Made by a program: the position numbers and the translations under genes. Source: Clostridiales bacterium (lineage in GTDB: Bacteria > Bacillota > Clostridia > Christensenellales > UBA1242). Taken from it: DNA of 60,465 nt. The stretch spans positions 1 through 60,465 of the forward strand of contig SVHX01000007.1 of the NCBI GenBank assembly GCA_015055665.1, in the 5' to 3' direction. A model generated the notes under the pieces. The model was given only the letters and a program-made list of their open reading frames with translations, had not been told where the DNA came from and did no database searches. This document shows positions 42,472 through 50,519 of this stretch, in pieces (the stretch's first letter is position 1; every line of letters starts with the position of its first letter).

Positions 42472-43947
42472 TTATAACAATATACAGATTACTCCACCCT
42501 TGCCTTCGTTGACAATTCGACCAAGAGTTTTCCTCATCTTCTTCTGGACTTCTTGTGGCATCACAAGCAGTTTATTCTGCAACCCTTCGTTAACTAGCGA
42601 ATACAACGATTTGCCAAACATCTTAGTATCCCAGATTTCTTTAGGATTATTCTCAAATTCTTCCATTAGATATCTTACAAGCTCTTCGGATTGTTGCTCA
42701 TTACCTACCATAGAATTAACTTCAGTTTCGATATCCACCTTCATAATATGCAAACTAGGAGCACTTGCTTTGAGTTTTACACCAAATTTTCCACCGGCTT
42801 TATACATCTTAGGCTCTTCTAACATCAAGTCTTCTAGCTCAGGATGAACAACGCCATACCCACACTCTTCTACCTGTTCAATTGCAGATTTAAACTTATC
42901 ATACTGAGTCTTTGCAATTGATAATTGTTTGATATAAGATATCAGATGATACTCATCCTTAATATCATAACCACATTGCTGAGATAAAACTTTGTAATAT
43001 AGATCCGATACCGGATTAATAGACAAAGTCACCATACCCTTACCTAGATCAAGACTCTTGCCAACACTTGCTTCGAATAACCCATCAAGATTAGATAGTG
43101 TTATATTCTCCGGGATATCTTTAATCTTACTAACACCATCCATAACACCGCGGATAGCATCAACTAGACTACTAATAATATCACTTGTATAATCAAGAAT
43201 TTGCATCCATTTAGGCAGTTTTACACCAATCTTTGTTATTGGAAATTCTTTAAGAACTTCATCCAATACACGAGATATATCTGTAGACTTCAATACACTA
43301 ACATCTAGAGGAATAACATTTGACTTATACTTATCTGCCAAAGCCTTAGCTAGATTGATTGTTTCTGGACTATCTGGATGAGTAGAATTAAGCACAATAA
43401 CATATGGCTTGCCACAAGCTTTTAGCTCTGCAACAACCTTCTCCTCAGCTCTAAGATAACTCTCTCTAGAAATATCCGAAATACTGCCATCCGTTGTAAC
43501 CATTACCGAAATTGTTGAGTGTTCGGTTATAACTTTATTTGTACCTATTATAGCAGCTTTCTCAAACGTCATCTCCTCATCACTCCAAGGAGTACTTACC
43601 ATGCGAGGCTTGTTATCCTCAATATATCCCATTGCCTCATCTACAAGATAACCTACACAATCAATTAATCTAATACGGAAGTTAACATCATCCATACTTA
43701 CAGCCACTGCTTCGTTTGGCACAAATTTAGGCTGAGTAGTCATAATTAGCTTGCCATCACCACTCTGAGGCATTTCATCCTTTGCTCGCTCTCTTTCGTT
43801 GTAATCGACAATATTTGGCAATACCATTTCTTCCATTACCTTAGATATAAATGTCGATTTACCAGTCCTAACAGGACCCACAACACCAACATAAATATCG
43901 CCGCCTGTTCGCTCTGCAATATCTTTGTATATATTATAATTGCTCAT
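42472..43947 (-). CDS. spoIVA: Stage IV sporulation protein A
   Basis: SpoIVA is the ATPase that polymerises on the forespore surface and forms the base of the spore coat. The 491-residue protein is full length, with Walker A GPVRTGKST (residues 24-32), the family segment TTQPKFVPNEAV, and an intact C-terminal region ending GKGGVICILL, needed for localisation. GGAGG lies about ten bases before the ATG. Its presence strongly suggests that the organism makes, or recently made, endospores. Confidence 0.97.
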   Translation of the reverse strand: MSNYNIYKDIAERTGGDIYVGVVGPVRTGKSTFISKVMEEMVLPNIVDYNERERAKDEMPQSGDGKLIMTTQPKFVPNEAVAVSMDDVNFRIRLIDCVGYLVDEAMGYIEDNKPRMVSTPWSDEEMTFEKAAIIGTNKVITEHSTISVMVTTDGSISDISRESYLRAEEKVVAELKACGKPYVIVLNSTHPDSPETINLAKALADKYKSNVIPLDVSVLKSTDISRVLDEVLKEFPITKIGVKLPKWMQILDYTSDIISSLVDAIRGVMDGVSKIKDIPENITLSNLDGLFEASVGKSLDLGKGMVTLSINPVSDLYYKVLSQQCGYDIKDEYHLISYIKQLSIAKTQYDKFKSAIEQVEECGYGVVHPELEDLMLEEPKMYKAGGKFGVKLKASAPSLHIMKVDIETEVNSMVGNEQQSEELVRYLMEEFENNPKEIWDTKMFGKSLYSLVNEGLQNKLLVMPQEVQKKMRKTLGRIVNEGKGGVICILL

Positions 43948-44008
43948 TTTATAATGACCTCCAGTAATTTCAAAAAATTTTCGAGGCTTCGACCTCTCGA
44001 TTTTTTAG

Positions 44009-44038
44009 ATTATATGAAGACCACCTACCAACTTATTC
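44009..44038 (-). promoter_or_regulatory. Possible sigma-E promoter of spoIVA
   Basis: On the minus strand GAATAAG (44032-44038) and CATATAAT (44009-44016) are about 16 nt apart, roughly the sigma-E pattern. spoIVA is sigma-E dependent in Bacillus. The -35 match is partial. A hairpin at 43979-44000 lies between this and the start codon. Confidence 0.35.
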
Positions 44039-44049
44039 TATAACTGCCA

Positions 44050-44085
44050 AAAAAAATCTCCAGAATTATTATCCCAGAGATAATT
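44050..44085 (-). terminator. Terminator of der-plsY
   Basis: ATCTC/GAGAT with a partly paired interior and eight T after it on the minus strand, just past the plsY stop codon. Confidence 0.6.
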
Positions 44086-44088
44086 TTA

Positions 44089-44868
44089 TTATTTGTTAGC
44101 AACCTCAGACGCCTTTTTGTCTTTTGACTTACTATTTTTCTCAGTTTCTTCTACCGCAACTTTTTCGTCAACTTTATCAGATTTAGTTGTATTCTTAGTT
44201 TTACGAGTTTTCATCTTATTAATATCTTTCTCAAGACTGTCTTGTAGATCAACACGATTTTCTTTGTTGTCTACCAATCTTACTATATTCTGTTTGTGTG
44301 CATAGATATCGAGCAATACCATACCCCACATTATTAGTATCATTACCCAATTACCCTTGGAAGACAATCTAAACAACTGCATTATCGCATCTATAGTAAT
44401 AAATAGAAGACTTACAAGCGATCCAATCTTAGTAAAGATTAATATCACAACCAAAATTCCAAAAAGTATTAGTGATGTTAGAGGGTCAGCAACCATAAAC
44501 ACACCAAATGTTGTAGCAATGCCCTTACCACCTTTGAACTTATAGAACAATGGGAATATGTGTCCAATTACCGCACAGAATCCAAATAAGAATAGTGTTA
44601 CATACCCCAACTGCTCGTCTATCTGTCCAAAGTACAATAATCCAAATAGAGAAGGAATCACACCTTTAAGAGCATCACAAAACAACGTAAAAAGCCCCAT
44701 AACCAAGCCGTGACTACGTAACATATTCATAGTACCAGGATTGCCACTTCCGGTATTTTCAATCCCACCTTGTTTACGCTTAGTTATAAGCCTCGCAATG
44801 CTCACTCCACCCAATAAATAACTAGCACAACAAGTCAAAATCAATATAATAATATTAACAACTTCCAT
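44089..44868 (-). CDS. plsY: Acyl-phosphate:glycerol-3-phosphate acyltransferase
   Basis: PlsY moves an acyl chain from acyl phosphate to glycerol 3-phosphate, the first step of phospholipid synthesis. The 259-residue membrane protein has the three family motifs: SGNPGTMNMLR, the KGGKGIATTFG loop, and the conserved glycines of the last helices. It carries a Lys/Glu-rich cytoplasmic tail of about 55 residues beyond the usual end. It starts 2 nt after der; der-plsY adjacency is common in Clostridia. Confidence 0.94.
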   Translation of the reverse strand: MEVVNIIILILTCCASYLLGGVSIARLITKRKQGGIENTGSGNPGTMNMLRSHGLVMGLFTLFCDALKGVIPSLFGLLYFGQIDEQLGYVTLFLFGFCAVIGHIFPLFYKFKGGKGIATTFGVFMVADPLTSLILFGILVVILIFTKIGSLVSLLFITIDAIMQLFRLSSKGNWVMILIMWGMVLLDIYAHKQNIVRLVDNKENRVDLQDSLEKDINKMKTRKTKNTTKSDKVDEKVAVEETEKNSKSKDKKASEVANK

Positions 44869-44870
44869 AT

Positions 44871-46193
44871 TTACTCCTTGTCCGACTTGCTCTTGAGTAT
44901 CAATCTAATTGGAGTACCAGAGAAGTCAACCGCATTACGAATACTATTTTCCAAATATCTAACATACGAGAAATGCATAAGGTCTTTGTTATTAACAAAT
45001 ACAACAAAAGTCGGAGGAGCAACACTCGCCTGAGTCATATAATAAATCTTGCATCTGCGACCATTATGAGTTGGCGGCTCGTTAACACTTACTGCATTAG
45101 ATAGTATTTCATTAAGCATTGATGTAGATATGCGATAATTAGCATTAGCATACACCTTCTCAACACTCTCCATAATTTTATTTAACCTCTGTCCAGTTAC
45201 TGCAGATGTGTACAAAGGAACATAATAACTCATAAACTTCAGCTCTTCGGCTAGCACATCATTAAACTTATTCATAGAATAAGTATCCTTCTCTATAAGA
45301 TCCCACTTATTCATAACAACAATGCTAGGCTTACCTTCCTCATGAATAAAGCCCGCCAACCTTACATCCTGCTCCGAGATACCTTCGTTAGCATCTATTA
45401 CTAGCACAACCACGTCCGCACGCCTTATAGCATCAAACGATCTAAGAACACTATATAACTCTACGCTCTCGTTAGGAACTGACCTTTTTCGCCTAATTCC
45501 CGCTGTATCTATTAGCAAATACTCGTTGTCATTATACCTAAAAGGCGTATCTATAGCATCCCTTGTAGTCCCCGCAACATTACTAACCATTAGCCTATCT
45601 TCGCCAAGAAGCTTATTAATAATCGAACTCTTACCAGCATTAGGCTTGCCAACAACCGCTACCTTGATGCGACTAGCATCTTCTTCGGGAGAAACTTTGT
45701 TATCAAAATGTGCAACACACTCGTCAAGAATTTCTCCAAGCCCCTTGTTATTCTCTGCACTACATACAAACGGATCGCCCATACCAAGCGAATAAAACTC
45801 ATAAGTCTTATCCACCTCGTTATTATCAAGTTTGTTAACCACAAGCACAACTGGAACATTGTACTTACGCAAGAAATTAGCAACATCATAATCTGCAGCA
45901 ACAAGCCCTTGCTTACCATCAACCATGAATATTACAACGTCAGCAAGCTCCACCGCAATCTCAGCTTGCCTCATAATATTAGCCTGAATATCATCCTTGT
46001 TCTTAACATCCAATCCACCAGTGTCTACAATAGAAAAAGCATAGCCACACCACTCGGCATCACCATATATCCTATCACGAGTCACACCAGGCATATCCTT
46101 CACGATACTTATCCTACGACCACATATTGTATTAAAAAAAGTGCTTTTGCCTACATTAGGCCTACCTATTAGAGCAACCAAAGGCTTTCTCAT
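44871..46193 (-). CDS. der: Ribosome biogenesis GTPase Der (EngA)
   Basis: Der has two tandem GTPase domains and acts in 50S assembly. In the 440-residue protein, domain 1 has GRPNVGKST and DTGG, and domain 2 has GKPNAGKSS, DTAGIRRK and NKWD. A C-terminal KH-like domain follows. The ATG at 46193 has AGAGG five bases upstream; a GTG two codons earlier has no site. A TTGATT-17-TATACT promoter lies about 30 nt upstream. Confidence 0.96.
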   Translation of the reverse strand: MRKPLVALIGRPNVGKSTFFNTICGRRISIVKDMPGVTRDRIYGDAEWCGYAFSIVDTGGLDVKNKDDIQANIMRQAEIAVELADVVIFMVDGKQGLVAADYDVANFLRKYNVPVVLVVNKLDNNEVDKTYEFYSLGMGDPFVCSAENNKGLGEILDECVAHFDNKVSPEEDASRIKVAVVGKPNAGKSSIINKLLGEDRLMVSNVAGTTRDAIDTPFRYNDNEYLLIDTAGIRRKRSVPNESVELYSVLRSFDAIRRADVVVLVIDANEGISEQDVRLAGFIHEEGKPSIVVMNKWDLIEKDTYSMNKFNDVLAEELKFMSYYVPLYTSAVTGQRLNKIMESVEKVYANANYRISTSMLNEILSNAVSVNEPPTHNGRRCKIYYMTQASVAPPTFVVFVNNKDLMHFSYVRYLENSIRNAVDFSGTPIRLILKSKSDKE

Positions 46194-46224
46194 ACACACC
46201 TCTAATTATATTATTTACTTAATT

Positions 46225-46253
46225 AGTATACTTAATAACGCACAAAAAATCAA
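46225..46253 (-). promoter_or_regulatory. Promoter of der-plsY
   Basis: On the minus strand TTGATT (46248-46253), 17-nt spacer, TATACT (46225-46230). Confidence 0.75.
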
Positions 46254-46263
46254 CCCTTTTTTC

Positions 46264-46300
46264 AAAAAAAAGAGATATGGTATATTAATACCATTTCTCT
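46264..46300 (-). terminator. Terminator upstream of der
   Basis: AGAGA-ATGGTAT pairs with ATACCAT-TCTCT, then eight T on the minus strand. It ends the spoIIP transcript or a short transcript between spoIIP and der. The 200 nt from 46301 to 46501 hold no gene of ordinary size; see the finding on a possible micro-ORF. Confidence 0.9.
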
Positions 46301-46501
46301 TATCAATTTCAATATCTTATTGATTATTTACATATGGTTGAATTACAAATCTGTTTTTTATAAAATTTCTCCTTTGTTGAGTCTTAAATTCATATACTCT
46401 ACTTTTAGTTTACCTCTACCCAAAAAGTCAAGCATTTTAGCCAATATTTTTATATTTCTTTAATAAAATATATCACCATACAAGAGAGTTATAATTTATA
46501 G

Positions 46502-47626
46502 TTATCTATCAAAATTTTCATAATACAAATTTCGACTGTAATTATCTTTAATTTTTCTTAAATTAAGAACAAATACACAAGTAGCTATAGCGCTAATACC
46601 AGCCATGATAAATAATGCCAAGAACAATGCAAGCACATTAACTTTAGTTGATTGTTTTTCATCAATGTGTTCTTTGATTGTTATATTCTCACCATCAACG
46701 ATACCATTAATAGTAAGATCTCCAGATTCTTCATTAACTGTTGTATTATAAAGAGCGGTTGTCACTACATCAGCTAGTTCATCCATACTACCTACAACCA
46801 ACTCTTTCTCAATAAGATAAGTCCCCATTTCAAAGAGTATTGCCTTGGCATCAATAGATTGATTATAATGCCCTTTGCCATAGTAAATATCTGTAATTAA
46901 CCAAGGATACATCTCATTGGCTACCGCAACAAGATACAGAGCAAACTCCTCATTAAGGGCAAAATTAGGGTTAGATTGACCTAATACAATACGAACGCGA
47001 CCTCGCTCCTCACCATCAACATTAGCAACATAGAATTTGCGACTAGTAGCATCTCTATGTATATCAAATATCGCATCCGGCTCATACTTAGAATACAACT
47101 TATCTGCGGTAACTTTGCTACGATTATATGCCTTAGTATCATGCGGAATATGCAACGTATCATCAAAGTATACATCAACGAATCTTTGCTCTAACATCTT
47201 TTTAAATGCAAGAGCAACATCCTTAATTCCACCATTACCATATACACTATCCACACCATCAGTTGGAACATAACTCTCGTCATTATGCGTCATATATAGA
47301 CATATAACACGCCTATCTATACTTATTGGCTTGGGAGCATGAGAAATTTTCACATCCGGTAACTCAACAATTCTTACAAACTTAGCTATACCATATTTAA
47401 GCTCTTCATCAATGTATGTCACTTCATAATACTTTCGCTCAGGCGACATATACCCATCACCAATATTTAATTCATTACGCTCAAACAACCGATTAAAGCT
47501 CTCATCATACACAACGTATGTCACTTCAGAACTTTCAACATTATCATCAGCATTGACGCGAGCATCAACCACACTTAACTGAAATATAGTCAAAGCCAAC
47601 AAAAGAATTATTATTAACCTTCGCAT
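46502..47626 (-). CDS. spoIIP: Stage II sporulation protein P
   Basis: SpoIIP is the amidase and endopeptidase that, with SpoIID, thins septal peptidoglycan so that the mother cell can engulf the forespore. The 374-residue protein has a signal sequence (residues 1-20) and the catalytic domain with YMTHNDESYVP (metal His) and DIHRDA. A C-terminal membrane segment follows (about 335-358). The start is ATG 47626 with GGAGGGG upstream. The usual upstream partner gpr is absent; an unknown membrane protein overlaps the 5' end by 62 nt instead. Confidence 0.92.
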   Translation of the reverse strand: MRRLIIILLLALTIFQLSVVDARVNADDNVESSEVTYVVYDESFNRLFERNELNIGDGYMSPERKYYEVTYIDEELKYGIAKFVRIVELPDVKISHAPKPISIDRRVICLYMTHNDESYVPTDGVDSVYGNGGIKDVALAFKKMLEQRFVDVYFDDTLHIPHDTKAYNRSKVTADKLYSKYEPDAIFDIHRDATSRKFYVANVDGEERGRVRIVLGQSNPNFALNEEFALYLVAVANEMYPWLITDIYYGKGHYNQSIDAKAILFEMGTYLIEKELVVGSMDELADVVTTALYNTTVNEESGDLTINGIVDGENITIKEHIDEKQSTKVNVLALFLALFIMAGISAIATCVFVLNLRKIKDNYSRNLYYENFDR

Positions 47627-48167
47627 ATCCCCTCCAAATATTATTAATCCAACTAATAGCAAAAGCTATCATAACAGAAGAAATAGTCACCTCTTCGACA
47701 AATCGCAACATAAGTGTGCCAAAATTATAATTGTCAACCTCAACAATAACACTACAAACAGCAACCATAATCGAAGTCAGGAAACAATAACCTACCGCAT
47801 CTAAATAACAAGGATAAAAAATTAAAGAAAAAAGTAATATCAATAAGCCTAACACCCCTCCATTATTAGAAAGTAGCAAAATATGAGATTTCGATACAAT
47901 GCAATAAAACAATACCGTTGATATCACAGCCATTAAAATAGTTCGAGTCAGGTTAACACCTTTTAGAATACAAGACGCCCCCAAAACAAAACCAATTACA
48001 AGACAACAATTAAACTGAATATCACCAATAACAATGTCACCAGCAAAATAACTAATAAGGACAAAGAATAAAGCACTAACACTATTAGCCCTAGCAACAC
48101 CCCTACAGGAAGAATCAAATAGGATAAACAATAATATAACACCCGCGACAATAAAACTAATTGGCAT
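47565..48167 (-). CDS. Hypothetical multi-pass membrane protein upstream of spoIIP
   Basis: No family recognised. The 200-residue protein has about six hydrophobic helices and few charged loops. The ATG at 48167 has AGGAG six to seven bases upstream; an earlier in-frame start lacks a site. Its 3' end overlaps the spoIIP 5' end by 62 nt in another frame, a larger overlap than usual, so the two are surely co-transcribed. A sporulation role is plausible from this linkage only. Confidence 0.65.
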   Translation of the reverse strand: MPISFIVAGVILLFILFDSSCRGVARANSVSALFFVLISYFAGDIVIGDIQFNCCLVIGFVLGASCILKGVNLTRTILMAVISTVLFYCIVSKSHILLLSNNGGVLGLLILLFSLIFYPCYLDAVGYCFLTSIMVAVCSVIVEVDNYNFGTLMLRFVEEVTISSVMIAFAISWINNIWRGYAKVNNNSFVGFDYISVKCG

Positions 48168-48290
48168 AACAATTCTCCTAAAATTAGTTTCGTGCAAAGA
48201 TGCTAAAATATGCATGAGCAGAATAAGATAATATATAATTTAGAAATTTTTTTAGTAAATAATCATATATATTTAGTATAGGTTGACCAT

Positions 48291-48641
48291 ATGGATTTAT
48301 CATTTTGCTCTCTGCGAAACAAAGATGTAGTTAATATATGCGACGGAAAGAATCTTGGCAATATAAGCGACATGATTATCGATACCTCTTGCGGAAGAGT
48401 TATCGGAATAGTCGTACCAGCAAGCAAAGGGTTCTTTAATTTTTTTAAGTCTAATAACGATATATTTATACCTTATAATCGCATCTGTAAGATTGGGAAA
48501 GATATAATATTAGTAGACATAATTATACAGAATTGTAATACCTGCAACACCAACATCTCCACAGACAATCAGTGCAACTGCAATCCATGTTTGCAAAATT
48601 TCAATATACAAACATTGCTTGATAATATTAACGAAAAATAA
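48291..48641 (+). CDS. ylmC: YlmC/YmxH family sporulation-associated PRC-barrel protein
   Basis: A 116-residue protein whose first 80 residues are the YlmC/YmxH PRC-barrel domain: LRNKDVVNICDGKNLGNISDMIID and RVIGIVVPASKG, ending IPYNRICKIGKDIILVD. The function is unknown; the family is linked to sporulation in Clostridia and Bacilli. The tail is odd: residues 84-104 hold six cysteines in CNTC and CNCNPC patterns, which the short family members lack and which may bind metal. The ribosome site is weak (AGG). Confidence 0.82.
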   Translation: MDLSFCSLRNKDVVNICDGKNLGNISDMIIDTSCGRVIGIVVPASKGFFNFFKSNNDIFIPYNRICKIGKDIILVDIIIQNCNTCNTNISTDNQCNCNPCLQNFNIQTLLDNINEK

Positions 48642-48885
48642 CACATTATTTATATGTTTTTGTCAATTTGTCATTGCTTTTTGTAATGATAATGTATTGT
48701 TATTGCCATTTACTCACAAATATTATACAATTAAAACAATGCGTAATTATCACCATTTTTATTGTGGATTTTTTGTTATTGTTAAAATAAGCTTATTTGA
48801 TAAGGTAAAATATATACAAATTCATGTTAGTATATTCTTAATATTTGCTGCATAATTATTTACACAGTAAACATTTTCGCAACAT
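48642..48885. other. Intergenic region with no recognised feature
   Basis: The stretch between ylmC and the nrdR terminator is very A/T-rich. I see no open frame with a ribosome site, no tRNA and no clear hairpin in it. Confidence 0.5.
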
Positions 48886-48919
48886 GAAAAAAAGATGTGT
48901 AATCTTACAATCACACACC
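48886..48919 (-). terminator. Terminator of nrdR
   Basis: TGTGTgAT/ATtACACA with one G-U pair, then a run of seven T on the minus strand. It lies about 60 nt past the nrdR stop. Confidence 0.7.
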
Positions 48920-48976
48920 TTCTTTGTCGTAATCATTTTAGTCGGCAATCACATACTCGTTACCATAAAAAATTAA

Positions 48977-49432
48977 TTATTTTTTGTTATCGTATTCTTG
49001 TATAAATTCTATAAAGTGAGTAAGGTCAGCAAACTTTCTGTAGACACTTGCAAATCTAATATATGCAACCTCATCAACCTTCTTTAACTCGTTCATTACA
49101 AGCTCACCAATTCTTGCTGAAGATATTTCTTGATCAAGCGAATTATATACTTCCTTCTCTATCTCACTAATCATATAATCAATCTGCGACATTGATACAG
49201 GTCGTTTCTCGCACGCTCTTATTATTCCACGCTTTAACTTCTCAGAGTTAAATTCTTGCCTGCTATTATCAGACTTAACAACTAGCACATGAGTAGTTTC
49301 GATTGTTTCGTATGTCGTGAATCTCTTACCGCAAGACAAGCACTCCCTTCGTCTTCTTATACTGTTATTCTCATCACATCCTCTACTATCAAGAACTTTG
49401 CTTTCTTGATTACCACAATATATACATTTCAT
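48977..49432 (-). CDS. nrdR: Transcriptional repressor NrdR
   Basis: NrdR represses ribonucleotide reductase genes in response to bound ATP/dATP. The 151-residue protein has the N-terminal zinc ribbon (CIYCGNQ and CLSCGKRFTTYE) and an ATP-cone (VVKSDNSRQEFNSEKLKRGIIRACEKR). The ATG at 49432 has GGGAG eight bases upstream and gives the standard MKC start. No ribonucleotide reductase gene is in this window. Confidence 0.96.
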   Translation of the reverse strand: MKCIYCGNQESKVLDSRGCDENNSIRRRRECLSCGKRFTTYETIETTHVLVVKSDNSRQEFNSEKLKRGIIRACEKRPVSMSQIDYMISEIEKEVYNSLDQEISSARIGELVMNELKKVDEVAYIRFASVYRKFADLTHFIEFIQEYDNKK

Positions 49433-49614
49433 AATGACTTCTCCCACATATATTATTCTCCAATATTTTACACCAAAAAACTTTTTTTTACAATTAAAAA
49501 TTTGCTTTACTTGTATTTTCTTTTATGATAATCTTATTATGGAGATTGATTAATTTTTTATATATATTTAATCAGTATTACGCAAATACTATATCAAAAG
49601 AGGAAATACGAATT

Positions 49615-50400
49615 ATGAAAGCAATAATCTTAGTGGCTGGATATGCAAGTAGATTATATCCACTTACACTCAACACTCCCAAAGCCCTACTAACTTTAGG
49701 CGGCGACACACTTCTTGACTTACTTATGGATAAGTTACACGAACTAGACAATATTGATGAGGTTGTGCTTGTTAGTAACGACAAGTTCTACAATACCTTC
49801 TGCAACTGGGCTAACGACTACAATGGCAAATTTAAGATAACTGTTCTTAATGATGGCACAACATCTAACGAAACAAGACGCGGAGCTATCGGAGATATTC
49901 AATTTGCAATCGACGAACTTAAGATTGATGACGAAATAATGGTGCTAGTTAGCGACAATTATATTACGTTCTCATTTAAACCTTTCTACGACTTCTACAG
50001 ACAACATGGTAACAACGCTATTCTTTGCAAGACCTTCCCTGATGACCAACTAGAGTACTTGGCTAACAATTTTGCAGTTGTTAATCTAGATGAGAATTCT
50101 CAAGTTAATTATATGAAAGAGAAACCAGGTGGAACACCTGTATCTAATATGGGTGCATATGCAACTTATTTCTATAGTAAGGAAACTGTTCCACTATTCA
50201 AGCAATATTTAGAAGAAGGAAATAACAAGGATGCCCCTGGCAACTTCCCTGCTTGGCTTTATAAACACGCCCCTGTCTACGCTTACAAATGTAAAGAAAA
50301 TGAAATCTGCGAAGATATCGGCACTAAAGACGTTTACTATGCCCTTGACGCGAAAATTACTGAAGAGAAACAACGACAAGAAGACAATATCTCAATGTAA
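49615..50400 (+). CDS. Nucleotidyltransferase (NDP-sugar or phosphocholine cytidylyltransferase type)
   Basis: A 261-residue NTP transferase. The N-terminal signature AGYASRLYPLTLNTPKALL (residues 8-26) is the nucleotide-binding and catalytic loop, with SDNY as the metal-binding Asp region (about residue 108). The AGYASRL form resembles LicC-like choline-phosphate cytidylyltransferases more than RmlA, but the substrate cannot be fixed. I start at ATG 49615, 11 bases after GAGG; frames further up are not credible. It is monocistronic with a strong terminator. Confidence 0.82.
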   Translation: MKAIILVAGYASRLYPLTLNTPKALLTLGGDTLLDLLMDKLHELDNIDEVVLVSNDKFYNTFCNWANDYNGKFKITVLNDGTTSNETRRGAIGDIQFAIDELKIDDEIMVLVSDNYITFSFKPFYDFYRQHGNNAILCKTFPDDQLEYLANNFAVVNLDENSQVNYMKEKPGGTPVSNMGAYATYFYSKETVPLFKQYLEEGNNKDAPGNFPAWLYKHAPVYAYKCKENEICEDIGTKDVYYALDAKITEEKQRQEDNISM

Positions 50401-50403
50401 TAC

Positions 50404-50431
50404 AAAAAGTCCACATATTGTGGACTTTTTT
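50404..50431 (+). terminator. Terminator of the nucleotidyltransferase gene
   Basis: A perfect 10-bp stem AAAGTCCACA/TGTGGACTTT with loop TAT and a T tail. Confidence 0.93.
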
Positions 50432-50475
50432 CATATAGAGTAACCACCCTGGTTCTTGAAATATTTGTTATACAC

Positions 50476-50513
50476 AAAAAAAGCATATCTATAGGTTATA
50501 TGATATGCTTTTT
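50476..50513 (-). terminator. Terminator of the Ppx/GppA-like gene
   Basis: AAGCATATC/GATATGCTT with T runs on both sides, seven bases past the stop codon; probably works in both directions. Confidence 0.88.
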
Positions 50514-50519
50514 GTTATT

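Noticed and set aside
43979..44003. Hairpin TCGAGG/CCTCTCGA between plsY and spoIVA as a terminator of plsY
   Set aside because: On the minus strand the stem is followed by AAAA before the T run, and a better terminator lies at 44050-44085. It may instead be part of the spoIVA leader.
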